64,000 nt of DNA. It comes from Dugong dugon. Taxonomy: Eukaryota; Chordata; Mammalia; Sirenia; Dugongidae. The notes under the pieces are model-generated. The model was not told where the DNA came from. It was given only the letters and a program-made list of their open reading frames with translations, and made no database searches. Made by a program: the position numbers and the translations under genes. The stretch lies in assembly GCA_030035585.1 (NCBI GenBank), contig CM057469.1, positions 21,570,501 through 21,634,500 of the forward strand, in the 5' to 3' direction. Position 1 is the stretch's first letter. Each line of letters opens with the position of its first letter. This document shows positions 1-10,283 of this stretch, piece after piece.

Positions 1-136
1 TGGAAGACAGGCCTGGCAGTCTGCTTCCCAAAAAATCAGCCATTGAAAATCCTATGGATTACAGTTCTTCTGTGTACACATGGGATCATCATGAGTCAGG
101 GTCGACTTAATGGCAACTGGTTGTTTTGTTTTTTTT
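1..136 (+). mobile_element. AfroSINE, long form, cut by window start
   Basis: Carries the long-form middle (GGCCTGGCAGTCTGCTTCC, then AAAAATCAGCCATTGAAAA) and the common tail (GAGTCAGGGTCGACTTAATG, then GGCAACTGG). The tRNA-like head lies outside the window. Confidence 0.85.
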
Positions 137-260
137 TGCCGGTGGGGAGGTTCTTATTTTTGGGTAGGATTATCAAGTGGGGCTTCTCTGAGGAGGTGAC
201 ATTTGATCAGAGACGAGAATGATGTTATGCAAAGTTCTGAGAGGAGAGTGTTGCGGCCGG
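137..260. other. Unassigned intronic DNA
   Basis: Short non-repeat stretch between a SINE and an RTE fragment. No gene or site was seen. Confidence 0.5.
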
Positions 261-587
261 TTGTTGTTAGGTGCCATCGAGTCAGTTCCGACTGTTAGTG
301 ACCCTACCTACAACAGAATGAAACACTGCCCGTTCCTGCGCCATCCTCGTGATTATTGTTATGCTTGAGCCCATTGTTGCAGCCACTTTGTCAATCTGTC
401 TTGTTGAGGGTCTTCATCTTTTTTGCTGACGCTCTACTTTACCAAGCATGATGTCCTTCTCCAGGGACTCATCCCTCCTGATAATATGTGAGACCAAGTC
501 TGGCCGTCCTTACTTCTAAGGAGCATTCTGGTTGTACGTCTTCCAAGACACACTTGTTCATTCTTTTAGCAGTCTGTGTTATATGTC
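261..587 (-). mobile_element. RTE (BovB-like) LINE 3' fragment
   Basis: On + it reads GTGCCATCGAGTCAGTTCCG, then the CATCCTCGTGATTATTG, TGCTTGAGCCCATTGTTGC and GATGTCCTTCTCCAGGGAC blocks shared with 10284-10921, 41291-41822 and 63283-63655. This is the antisense of the C-terminal end of the RTE reverse-transcriptase ORF. Frames are broken. Confidence 0.8.
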
Positions 588-928
588 TTGCAGCCAGAGG
601 GCACAGGAAATGTAAAGGCCCTGAGGGAGTAGCAAGAATGTCTGGGTGGAAGCTGGATCACAGGTCAGAGTAAGGAATCTGGATTTTATTCCCAGTGTAA
701 TTGGAAGTCTGTGTAGTGTTTTATATGGGGAGGAGTGGACATAAGCCTGTTTGTGGTTACAAGAGACCACTTTGCTGCTATGTGGACAATAGATCCTCGA
801 GGGCAAGAGTGGACCCAGAGGCTGCTACAGTATCTAGACAAGAGGTGGAATTGACGTGGACTAGGCTTCCAGTGGTGGAGGTGGGAGATGTGGACCAAGT
901 TTGGAACATATTTTGGAGGTATTGCTGA

Positions 929-1074
929 TAGGGAGTCTTCGTGGCACAGTGGTTAAGAGCTTGGCTGCTAACCAAAAGTTACAACACCAGCCACTCCTTG
1001 GAAATCCTATGGGGCAGTTCTACTCTGTCCTATAGGGTCGCTATGAGTAAGAATCGACTCTACGGCAACTGTTT
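929..1074 (+). mobile_element. AfroSINE, short form, complete with target-site duplication
   Basis: A-box-like GTGGCACAGTGGTTAAGAGC, then the CCTTGGAAATCCTATGGGGC middle and a GTCGCTATGAGTAAGAATCG tail. Flanked by the 9-bp duplication TATTGCTGA (920-928 and 1075-1083), which supports a genuine retroposition event. Confidence 0.92.
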
Positions 1075-1083
1075 TATTGCTGA

Positions 1084-1945
1084 GAGGAGTTGTTAGATTG
1101 GAACATTGCATCTTCCTGGGAAGAAGGTATGGGGATATGGAAAATATTGTCAAGTTATGTGAACATACTCCAAGCATTTGAACAGGATAATATGATGGAA
1201 GAGATCAGTGGAAAATTGCCCATATGGCAAGAACACTGAATTTAGAACTTGGTATCACTGATGTGTAACAGCTCATAGATCATGAAGAAAAGGAACTGAC
1301 AGATCAGGACTTAATGGATTTTCAAGAGGAAAGAAATGCTGAATAAGAAAGAAATAATGAAGAAGAGGAAGGAGAAAAATTGTCAAAAAATTTTACAGTG
1401 AAAGATTAGCTAGAGTTTTTTCTAAAGCTAAATCGGGGCTTCAGTTGCTTGAAAACATGGACCCAAATGCTGATAGCTTTGCTAAAGCGGATAGGCAGAT
1501 TTGAGAAACAGTGAGATGTTACTTAAAAATATATAAGAAAAAAAGAAAAGACTAGTCACAATTCTCACTAATTTTCTGGCTGGAGACACCATCCCCATTC
1601 CCAGGGATACTTCAGAAGATCCAGAACCTTCCACAAGTGGAGTTATTATGGCAGCTGACAAAATGCCAGCGTTGTCCACTCTTCATCATCATCAGAGTAA
1701 ATTTTTATGATTTGTATATTTTTTATGTATGTATGTACATATGTATGTATTAAAATATATCTGTAAGTTTATATGCAGTTTCCAACCCCCAAAGACAAAT
1801 AAAGATCGGATTTATAAAGATACTGATAATAAAAGGCAATAATAATGAGAAAAAAAAAAAAAGGATGTATTCGACTTTTTTAAGAACCAACTTATGGCAG
1901 AGTTGTCAAAATAGAGCCCTGTCTTAAGTCGGAGACTGCCTGTAT
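1084..1945 (+). mobile_element. Decayed Tigger/pogo-type DNA transposon with transposase C-terminal remnant
   Basis: Around 1270-1390 a broken frame reads KELTDQDLMDFQEERNAE and then an acidic EEEEGEKLSKNF stretch. This is followed in another frame by LLENMDPNADSFAKADRQI. The pattern (acidic linker, then DPN...K.. helix) matches the C-terminal end of Tigger transposases as I recall them. Several stops and frameshifts are present. The 3' border near 1925-1945 (GTCGGAGACTGCCTGTA) resembles a pogo-type terminal repeat next to TA. The 5' border was not found. Confidence 0.55.
1717..1752. repeat. ATGT-type microsatellite
   Basis: Imperfect TATGTATGTACATATGTATG run inside the Tigger remnant. Confidence 0.7.
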
Positions 1946-2068
1946 TCAGTTCATGGGATGACATGAGACTTTTTGTATATAACTTTATATGTAAATAGGC
2001 TTGGCATATAGTAGGTGTTTGATGAATGTAGTTAAAATTGAATTTTAATCTCCTTATGTAGAGTGTAG

Positions 2069-2277
2069 AATCCCCAGGTGGTGCAAATACTTAACTCACT
2101 CGACTACTGACCAAAATGTTGGAAGTTCGAGTCCACCCAGAGGCACCTTGGAAGAAAAATCTGGTGATCTGCTTCTGAAAAATCGGTCATTGGAAACCCC
2201 GTGGAGCACAGTTCTACTCTGACACACGTAGGATCTCCATGAGTTACAGCTGACTCGGCAGCAACTGGTTTTCAATC
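2069..2277 (+). mobile_element. AfroSINE, long form, with target-site duplication
   Basis: CCCAGGTGGTGCAAATACTT head, long-form middle and GGCAGCAACTGG tail. Flanked by TAGAGTGTAG (2059-2068) and TAGAGTATAG (2278-2287), one mismatch. Confidence 0.9.
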
Positions 2278-2496
2278 TAGAGTATAGGGACTATTATTAG
2301 GGATTATGCATTTACTGTTTCCATGAGTGTGGCCTTTTGAAAAGCTTTGTTTTTTGTAAGGGGTCTGTACAATGAGTTACTTTGGCCTTCATTAAGCCCC
2401 AGTAGTTAGGCATTCAGAATATATCAGACAAACCATGATAATCAAATAATACTTTTTTTTTTTACAACTTAGCCTCCATTCGTTTCTCTTCCTAAA

Positions 2497-2672
2497 AACC
2501 AAAAGCAAAAACCAAAGCCATTGCCATCGAGTTGATTCCGACTCATAACGACCCTATAGACCAGTGTAGAAGTGCTCCATAGGGTTTCCAAGGAGCAGGC
2601 TGGTGGATTCAAACTGCTGACCTTTTGGTTAGCAGCCAAACGCTTAACCACTGTGCCACCAGGGCCCCTTCC
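2497..2672 (-). mobile_element. AfroSINE, short form, complete
   Basis: On + it runs from the tail (GCCATCGAGTTGATTCCGAC) to the head (CTTAACCACTGTGCCACCAG). It lies between 9-bp copies of CTTCCTAAA (2488-2496 and 2673-2681). Confidence 0.92.
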
Positions 2673-2689
2673 CTTCCTAAAGCCCAGAG

Positions 2690-3330
2690 GCAATTGTTCA
2701 AACTAATCAAAAAGAAATCTTTTCTATTTTGTGATTATTAAAAAATATTTTTGAGACAAAATATAGCTTTATTTTCCAGTAGTTCTGCTTCTCCTTCTAA
2801 GAAACAATGAATAGGCTCAGCTGAATTTTGCATATCTGGCGTTTTCTTAATTGTGTCATGTGTTTTTTTTCAGAATGCATTTAATTTGGAAGCACTCCCA
2901 AGACATGTAAAACTGAGTGCCAACATCTTTTTCAAATACAAATTGATAATGTTTATACTGAATTTGTGCAGTTTAGCTATTTCTTTTCACATAAATTCTC
3001 TCTAGTCATGCTGAGAGAACCTCCTGAACAGTGGCACTTATTATAGCTTTTCTCAGTCAATTAACAGAAAACTTACAGAGCCCCTACTATACACTGCTTA
3101 GTATGTGGGGAATGCAAATAAATATCATGTGCAGTCTAGTTCTGCAGTTTGCCAGTTAATTATTGAGACAAGGGTTAGCTATGTGATGACGGGATATTTT
3201 CACAGAAACATAAAACTGGAAGGAGCCTGAGAATGCTATCACTTTGCCTCTTGCTCAGTCCGTGTGCCCTTTCTGCTGCTTCCTGACTGGTGTAATAGTC
3301 CTCTGTTTGACCCCTGCTAGTGAACGGGCT
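2690..3330. other. Non-repeat intronic DNA
   Basis: AT-rich, without a recognisable gene or young repeat. A weak match to an old MIR-like core (CATAAAACTGGAAGGAGCCT) lies near 3209-3230. Confidence 0.4.
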
Positions 3331-3334
3331 GTGA

Positions 3335-3620
3335 GGGCATTGGGTTCAGTAGTAGAATTCTTGCCTTCCATGCAGGAGACCTGGGTTTGATTCCCAGCCA
3401 ATGCACCTCATGTGCAGTCTGTCAGTGGAGGCTTGTGGGTTGTGATGCTAAGTAGGTTTCAGAGGAGCTTCCAGACTAAGATGGACTAGGAAGAAAGGCT
3501 TGACAATCTACTTCCAAAAATCATCCAGTGAAACTCTATAGATCACAGTGATCCAATCCCATTGTGCCTGAGGTCACCATGAGTCAAGGGCCAACTTGAT
3601 GGCAGCTAACAACAACAACC
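3335..3620 (+). mobile_element. tRNA-Gly-headed SINE with RTE-type tail
   Basis: Positions 3337-3405 look like a tRNA-Gly. GCATTGG pairs exactly with CCAATGC, there is an A box GGTTCAGTAGTAG and a B box GGGTTTGATTCC, and the anticodon-loop analogue is CTTCCAT. The body then carries CAGTGGAGGCTTG, TTCAGAGGAGCTTCCAGA and GACAATCTACTTCC. The end (TCACCATGAGTCAAGGGC ... ACAACAACAAC) matches the AfroSINE/RTE tail. Confidence 0.85.
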
Positions 3621-3784
3621 ATGTGGGGGCTCACCACTCCCTACACTTCCTGTTAGAAAGTTGGACAACTTCAGTTTTTAAAATTATGTTCTACTATCAT
3701 GTAGAGATTTTCTCTGTGGCTTCTTTCTCATATTTCTGTTATATGTCATGTCTATAACATTTTGAAGATTCCTAAAGAGTCTTA

Positions 3785-4052
3785 CGTTTTAATAACTAGC
3801 ATTTGTGTAATGCTGAAGGTTTGCAAAGGGCTTTCACATATTTTCTCCTCACATAGTTGGAACTGACTCAAGGGCAACGGGTTTTTGGTTTTATAACCAT
3901 GTGAGGTAGGTAGTATTCTCCCCTTTTTAAAGATGACAAAAATGGATCTTGGAGTTAAGTGACTAAGGCCAAGATCACACAGGTGGTATAACAAGAATTT
4001 AAAACTTGAAGTCTAAACTCCAAAATCTATGTTCTTTTCACCAAACCACAGC
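3785..4052 (-). mobile_element. MIR, interrupted by an AfroSINE tail
   Basis: The MIR antisense core is seen: the AACCATGTGAGGTAGGTAGT region, then GATCACACAGG, then a decayed end. A SINE tail at 3855-3893 sits between TCTCCTCACAT and ATAACCATGTGAGG. Confidence 0.7.
3855..3893 (+). mobile_element. Severely 5'-truncated AfroSINE tail
   Basis: Only AGTTGGAACTGACTCAAGGG, CAACGGG and a T-rich end remain, inserted in a MIR. About 39 bp. Confidence 0.7.
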
Positions 4053-4059
4053 ATCTATA

Positions 4060-4405
4060 CACCTACTCCTCACTTATCAATTATGTCATTATCTGATGTT
4101 TCACATTTACAACAGTAGTAAAAAGTCCATCCGACTATTTTGTGCATTAGTAGCGTATGTCTGATAGTAACGAATGCTGAGGTGTGAGGCAAGAGTAATG
4201 CTGGCTCTGATGGTTAAGGTTATGTGAAAGTTTGGCTGGGCTATGATTCTCAGTGATTTTTCAGTTATGTAATGATGTGATTTGGCAGTTATGTAATGAT
4301 GTAGTCATCCTCCATTTTGTGATCCAATGGGGTCGTCCTCCATTTTCACATAATCACCTGGTCTTTGGAACCTAACTAACCATGTCAATAAGTGAGGAGT
4401 GGGTG
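4060..4405. mobile_element. TA-flanked inverted-repeat (MITE-like) element
   Basis: The left end CACCTACTCCTCACTTATC is an inverted copy of the right end (reverse complement CACCCACTCCTCACTTATT), 17 of 19 matching. Both ends are flanked by TA (4058-4059 and 4406-4407), as expected for Tc1/mariner/pogo insertion. Length is 346 bp with no coding capacity. The centre (4212-4385) resembles the start of the ERVL-type LTR at 42895. Confidence 0.75.
4212..4385 (+). mobile_element. ERVL/MLT2-like LTR fragment inside the inverted-repeat element
   Basis: GGTTAAGGTTATGTG, then TTTGGCTGGGCTATGATTCT and CAGTG align by eye with 42901-42946. It continues with repeated CAGTTATGTAATGATGT blocks and TCCTCCATTTTGTGATC. 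Old LTR sequence only, no viral gene. Confidence 0.55.
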
Positions 4406-4559
4406 TAATTACAATACAATACAAGAGATTCCACAAAGCTCTTAGTGATTAATAGCCAAGTAAATTGTATAAACAGAATTATGGAGCAAGACATCAGCAT
4501 ATGCTAGAGGTGACTGAAGAGGCTTTGTGGAAGAGAATAAGCACATTCTTTCTTGCCAT

Positions 4560-5250
4560 GAACTGAATAATCACAATGGAGTTGTCTTTAACAAGATTGT
4601 CAGTATCTTCAGCAGAAAAAAACTTGTTCCTGTTGTGAGTAAAGTGGATGCAAAGATTGAATCTAAGAATTGATTATTTAAAAAAAAGATCAATGTTTTG
4701 GTCAAAGATTCTATAGAATAATCCTGATCAAAAGGGGGAAAGTGTAGAACAGAATTTAAAATTCTGATGGAATCCAGACTTTCTGGAACTATAGAGACAG
4801 GATTAATCATGGGAACTATTGCCCTGACATAATCTTTAAACCTTAAACAAAAAAATATCCTCTGAATTCTTCTTTAAATTAAATAATAAAGATAAAAAAA
4901 GAAAAACCGGTTGCCACAGAGTCAATTCCAACTCATAGTAACCAAATAGTTTAGCTTAATTGGTAAAGAATATTTGTCTTGATCATTGTGCTCTTTTAAG
5001 GAACTATCTATATGAGATCAAATGGATAACAGCAACTTGAAAGGTTAGAGAAGAAACTTAGTAGTGAGTTTATGTTAATGGAGGAGGAATAATTTGAAAA
5101 CTGAGGGTGAGAACGGGCTCACGACTTGAAGAATGTAATCAATGTCAATGAATTACACATGTAGAAATTGTTGAATTGATGTATGTTTTGCTGTGTACGT
5201 TTTCAACAACAACAAAAATAAAATAAAAAGTAAAATAAAATCTAAAAAAA
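4560..5250 (+). mobile_element. L1 3' UTR fragment (sense), with A-rich end
   Basis: The block around 4720-4760 (ATCAAAAGGGGGAAAGTGTA) is the reverse complement of 56150-56190 inside an antisense L1. The end (AATGTAATCAATGTC, GAAATTGTTGAATTGATG, then an A-rich tail) is an L1 3' terminus. Interrupted at 4901-4945 by a SINE tail. Confidence 0.75.
4901..4945 (-). mobile_element. AfroSINE tail fragment
   Basis: CCGGTTGCCACAGAGTCAAT followed by TCCAACTCATAGTAACC, the antisense SINE/RTE tail. Confidence 0.65.
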
Positions 5251-7317
5251 AAGTTCAAGCAGGGAACAAGGGAAGAAATAAACTTTTTCAGAGTATTTCT
5301 CCTTGTTTCTTTCTGTGTAATTCCAACTCATACACCATCACCCTAAGGTTTATTTCAGTTAATCAGGGTCTACCCTTATCAGGGCAGGTTACTCTAAGCA
5401 GTACCTTTAATAATTTTTATTATTATTCCTTGGAGAATATATCATACCTTTTATACACTTTAGAAGTAGTATACAGTGGAGTCTAAGAGTATCCTGCAAA
5501 ACACCAAATTTGTACTGCAGGTAAGATTATATGGCATCTTTATTTAGCTCATAAAAAAGAAAGGTTACCTACCTAAGGATTTAGGGGATTATACATAAAT
5601 CCATGCTTGCCGGCTCCATGGAGCCATTAAGGGAATGTTTAAATATATTAGAGGCACATCATTTATTCTTAATCTCCCATGAAACATAACTCTGATCACT
5701 CTTAAGACAGACTGCAAGAATGGATGTCCATTGTTCCAAGCCAATCTGGCCCTTCTTAGATCATTTTCTATTACCCAAGGAAGGGCGTGGAGAATAAAAG
5801 TAGCATATTTATTTCTCGGTCTTCCGTTTAGATACAGCTCAGAAAACTTTAAACAGATATTTCTTCCCTTAAAGAGTATTTGAGAGATTTTGTTTCTACC
5901 ATAGTGAGATATTCATTACTCTCTGGGGATTTTATTAGACATTGTTTTAGACACCATGTGTTACCGTAATAGCATCATAAATAATATATAAACAGAGTCC
6001 TTTGGAAGAGGTATACAGACTTGTTAAATTGATGGTCCAGCTTATGTAAGCTGTTGGTGAAGATAATGAAACCTATTGAGAGTGTAAGCGATTACAAGAT
6101 GTATATTAAATTTCAAGTGTTCTTTTTATTAATTAGAAAATAAGCTACAATTGAACATGTATGCCAGGGGTCTACAATTTAAAATTTGTGAATGATTGTA
6201 TTTTCACACTGTAGAAAAGGTATTTATTTACTTATAAGCTTAGACATCCGTTACTACTACTAATTGTGGCTTACAGTTTCACAGCATCTCCTTTTTCCAG
6301 GATCAGCTCGCGACCTCAACATCAATTTGCAGGCCCCATCCTTGCTTCTCAGTGACTTTTAATGTCATTTTCTCCACCCCATCTCAGTCACCCATTCCCA
6401 TAACTGCGACTTCAATTTTATCATTAGCAGGAACAACATCACCTATGATACCCTGGCTTTAAGCTTCACATTCTGTATACTCTCCTTTCTAGCTTTTCAG
6501 CTCCTTTATCCTACTGCAGCATCTCAGTACTTCCCAGATCTCATGTGGACCTCCATCCATTACTTGCCTTAACTATCCATTGCCCCTTTAGTCTTCTCTT
6601 TCCGCCTTCTCCAACATGGATTCCATGGTCCATCCTTATGTTTGCATCCTGGACTGAGTCCCAAACTTTGCGGAAGCCACCTACACCTCTCCTGAAGTGG
6701 AAATTGCTGGAGAAAATGTCACAGCTATGCTGACCCATTTCATACTGAGTTAACGATCACACGTTTCAAATAGGCACTCACCACAGCACAATGAACCAAC
6801 TGCATTTTCCTAAAGCATTCACTTCCTACTCCCTGAAAAAGGCTTTACAGTCTTCTTCTCTTACATCCCCCACTCCCTCCCCTTTTGCAACCACTCCACT
6901 TCCTCAGTTAGTGGCTTTGTCAGGTATGTGATTGAGGATAGAGAAGGCATCAGATCAGACCTGTTCTCTTTCCCACATCAAGTCTACAGCTCTTTCTGCC
7001 TCTGTGACCACAGTGTCTGTTGTACCTTCTGAAATGTCCCTGGTCTGATCAAAGGCAACCCCTAGGTTTGGGCTCTGGCTTTCATCCTTTCTAGTCTTTG
7101 CGAGAAATTTGCTCTTGCAACCATTGCCTTTTTCTCCTGCTTTATCTATGTTTGCCTTTCTGCAGAGTATTTTCTGACAGTATAAAAACGCACGAGCACA
7201 CAAGAAAACCCTCTCAGCCTTTGTTAACTATAGTCCTAATACTTTGTTTTTTTCACAATGAAAAAATTTTTAAGAATTTTCTATTCTTTTTATCTCCTCC
7301 TCCTACCTCCCACTAAC
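5251..7317. other. Intronic DNA, no identified gene
   Basis: 5251-6280 is AT-rich and unclassified. 6280-7250 is pyrimidine-rich, with many short CTCC/CTTC runs and ordinary open frames on both strands. It resembles other pyrimidine-rich stretches at 31270-31970 and 44590-45000 in texture only. I could not assign a family. Confidence 0.4.
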
Positions 7318-7335
7318 TTTTTTTTTTTTTTTTTT
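7318..7335. repeat. T homopolymer
   Basis: A run of about 18 T, read as the poly(A) tail of an antisense retroposon that begins here. Confidence 0.8.
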
Positions 7336-7612
7336 GCCACTGTATTCCATATATTTTCTTTGGTTTATTGTAATATATATCATACACAAAAGAGTATAAA
7401 TACTATGTGTGTACTGTTTAAAGAATAATAAACGTTTATGTACACATCACCCAGCTTAAGGAAAAGAATTCTAGTACTTCTGAAGCCCTTGTAAACCTTT
7501 CTCCAATTATCTCTTCACTCTATCCCCTCCCCTAGAATGTATCCTCTCTTCTGAATCTGTGCTTCTGTGCTCTCTATTCTGTTCTATTGGCATATTTGCC
7601 TCTCCTGCAACA
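7336..7612 (-). mobile_element. Old L1 3' end
   Basis: TATCATACACAAAAGAGTAT, ACACATCACCCAGCTTAAGG and similar text match the antisense 3' UTR of L1M-type elements. Divergent. Confidence 0.55.
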
Positions 7613-7635
7613 ATACCTACTGTCTTCTTCTTCTT

Positions 7636-8300
7636 CTCATTGTGCTGAAAACATACATAACAAAATATACGCCATCTTGACACTTTCTACATGTACAGAT
7701 CAGTGACGCTGATTATATTCTTCAAGTTGTACAACCATTCTTGCTATCCTTTCCCAAACTGTTCCACCACCATTAACATAAACTCAGTGTCTTCTAGGCA
7801 AAAACTACCCCTTCTTCCTCCCTCCCACCCCTGGTAGCCACTACAAATATTTGGTTTCTGTATATTTGCTTATTTCATGTAAGTGAGATCATACAGTATT
7901 GTCCTTTTGTAACTGACTTATTTTGCTCAGCAGGCTGTTTTCAAGGTTCATCCATGTCATGACATGCATCAGGACTTCATTTCTCTTTATTACCTAGTAG
8001 TATTCCTTTATGAGTATATACTGCATTTTGTTTATCCATTCATCTGTTGATGGACATTTTGGTTGTTTCCACTTTTTGACTATTGTGCAAAGTGCTGCTA
8101 TGAACATTGGCGTACAGGTTTGCATTCTTGCCTTCACTTCATCTGGGCAATTACCTAGGATTGGAATTGCTAGGTCATATGGTAGTTCTGTGTTCAGCAG
8201 TTTGAGGAACAGCCTGTTTTCCCTGATGGCTGTACCATTTTATATTCCCACTGCAATGGATGAGGGAATACCTACGTCTTAGGCTTGTAAGAAGTCTTTG
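7636..8300 (-). mobile_element. L1 3' UTR fragment
   Basis: ACATACATAACAAAATATAC, TTCATCCATGTCATGACATG, TTTATCCATTCATCTGTTGA, GGTTGTTTCCACTTTTTGAC and CTAGGATTGGAATTGCTAGG are the usual antisense L1 3' landmarks, in the right order. Confidence 0.85.
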
Positions 8301-8562
8301 TATCTAGTAGGGAAGAGTACACATTATCAATCTCCTTCATGGGAATCTTGGCTATTCCGGGCCCTTTAAAAAACTTACACATAAAATTTAAAATTAATTT
8401 ATCCAATTACACATGTGTGTGCACAAGCACACGTACAGGCACACACACAACCCTGCTAGGATTTTGACTGCAATTTCACTGACTATATAAGACAATTTGG
8501 GGAGAATAATATTGAGTCCTCCTGTCCATGAACATGTATATCTCTCTGTTTAATTTGGTCTT
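8301..8562 (-). mobile_element. L1 ORF2 fragment (decayed)
   Basis: ATCTTGGCTATTCCGGGCCC and GACAATTTGGGGAGAATAAT correspond to the antisense C-terminal part of L1 ORF2. Contains an alternating CA-rich stretch near 8412-8450. Confidence 0.6.
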
Positions 8563-8569
8563 TTTTCTC

Positions 8570-9420
8570 CCAATTTTTTATTGAAAAGATTTTTCAAACA
8601 TAGGGCAAGTTGAAAAAGCAATAAAATGATCATTCATATCCACCATGAATAACTGTTAAAATGTGCCTCATCTGCTACGAGTCTATTTTAGTTTCCTAGT
8701 GCTGCCGTAACAGAAACACCACAATGGGTGGCTAAAAAGAACATAAATATATTTTCTCACATTTTGGAGGCTAGAAGTCTGAATTAAGGGCATGGCTCTA
8801 GGCAGGAAATTCTTTCTTGTCTATTTCAACTTCTAGTAGCTGCCAGCAATCATTGGTGTCCCTGAGCTTGTAGATGCATCTGTGGGCATCGTCTTTCTTC
8901 CTCTTTCTGCTATGTGTGTCTCTGTGTCTAGTCTACTCTGTCTATAACTCAGAAGTGATAAGGTATAGGACCCACCCTCCTCTGGTATGATCTTATTAAC
9001 ATAACAAGAGAAAACCCCTGTTTCCAAACAGGGTCATATTTATAGGTACAGGGGGTAGGATTTTGACACATATTTTGGGGGGGGCACAATTCAATCTGTA
9101 ACAGAGTCTAAATGTCCCTCCTAAAAAGTTAAGGCAAATTCCTAGTTCTTTCCCTTTGACCATCAATTTTCAGACTAAGGAATTGGTGTAACAGTCTCTT
9201 CCAGTAATGACAGATTGGTTTAGTGAACCCATTTGAAAATATATTGCAGACATCAGTATATAACATAAGGACATTCTCCATACAATATAATACTATGCCT
9301 ATTAACTCTGATAAAGAAGTGCATATACTCAGTACTTCCCTAATATCATGCAATATTCAGCCTATATTCAGATTTCTTCATCTGGCCAAAGACAAAATGT
9401 TCTTGATTTAGTTGAAATGT
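8570..9420 (-). mobile_element. Old L1M 3' end, split by an MLT1 LTR
   Basis: Left part: TTTTATTGAAAAGATTTTTC and the CATTCATATCCACCATG region. Right part: TGCAGACATCAGTATATAAC, AAGGACATTCTCCATAC and TATTCAGATTTCTTCATCTG. The two halves are separated by the LTR at 8686-9103. Confidence 0.65.
8686..9103 (-). mobile_element. MLT1-type (ERVL-MaLR) solo LTR
   Basis: On + it starts TTAGTTTCCTAGTGCTGCCG and ends ATTTTGGGGGGGGCACAATT, then CAATCTGTAACA. Flanking GAGTCTA occurs at 8679-8685 and 9104-9110. No internal retroviral genes. Confidence 0.85.
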
Positions 9421-9494
9421 TTTCTCTTACTCTTAACATCCTCCTTACCCCCAGTATCATCCTCTTCTCCACTTCTAATTCCAAAAAATGTTTT

Positions 9495-9640
9495 AGATCC
9501 TTCCACTTATTTTATCTTCACAAGCCATTCATCTCCTGTCTGAATTGGCTTCCTAACAGTTTTCTCTGACTCCGCTCTTGCCCTCTTAAAATCTATTCTC
9601 TGCAAACAGCCAGAGTAATTGTTTTGAAAACTTTGTTTTT
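9495..9640 (+). mobile_element. L2 LINE fragment
   Basis: CTGAATTGGCTTCCTAACAG, CTCCGCTCTTGCCCTCTTAA and ACAGCCAGAGTAATTGTTTT match a standard L2 block. Confidence 0.6.
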
Positions 9641-10283
9641 AGCACCAGGCTTGGTGCTAAGTGGGGAAGCTGGCTGAGTGAGGTGATGGCCCAACAGGAT
9701 TGGGAGATTGGCTGCATACAGGAGAATTGAACAAATAAGTAAATATATTGAAGATAAACAGAGCCATGTTTCTCACTGCCAGTGAAGGGAGTTACAAATA
9801 GAGAAGGGGAAATGAGAATGATTCTGTGAGGTGTATTGAAATTTGAGATATTGGGGTAAACTCAGGGTTTTTAACATAAGAGATAGATGCTGAAATAAAT
9901 GTAGGTGTTTGTATGTGTATGTTGCCTAGTTTTGTCCACTGAGAGGATGTGGGAACAATAACACCCCAGTAACAATGAGCACACTTAGTACTTAGATCTT
10001 AGTTTCTAAATACTATTCTCCACTAAAAGAAAACAGGAATTCTCAGGCAAAAGACTGATTCCAGTGTTGAGGCAGAGATAGTATGAGATGGGCCTGGAAC
10101 GTCTTGTTCCGCCATAAAATAAGGGAGATCTGAAATAGTAGTAAGGACATGCCAAGAAGACAAAGAAGCCAGCTTGGAGCCAGCTTGAAGCCACCATTGC
10201 CATATCTTGTGCAATTTGTACATCCAAAAAATCATGAAAGTAATGGATTATAACACAGTAAATCACTTAAGAAACCATGTTGG
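9641..10283. other. Non-repeat intronic DNA
   Basis: No gene. Contains a near-duplicate pair, CCAGCTTGGAGCCAGCTTG, near 10170-10190. An unclassified old repeat is possible. Confidence 0.35.

Noticed and set aside
3337-3405. Functional tRNA-Gly gene
   Set aside because: Bases are missing in the D region, the anticodon-loop analogue differs from the Gly-GCC form it most resembles, and it is fused to a SINE body. Read as a SINE head.
8686-9103. Possible complete endogenous retrovirus at the MLT1 and ERVL LTRs (also 18238, 42895, 49911, 58565)
   Set aside because: Each is a solo LTR. No gag, pol or env-like sequence lies next to any of them.
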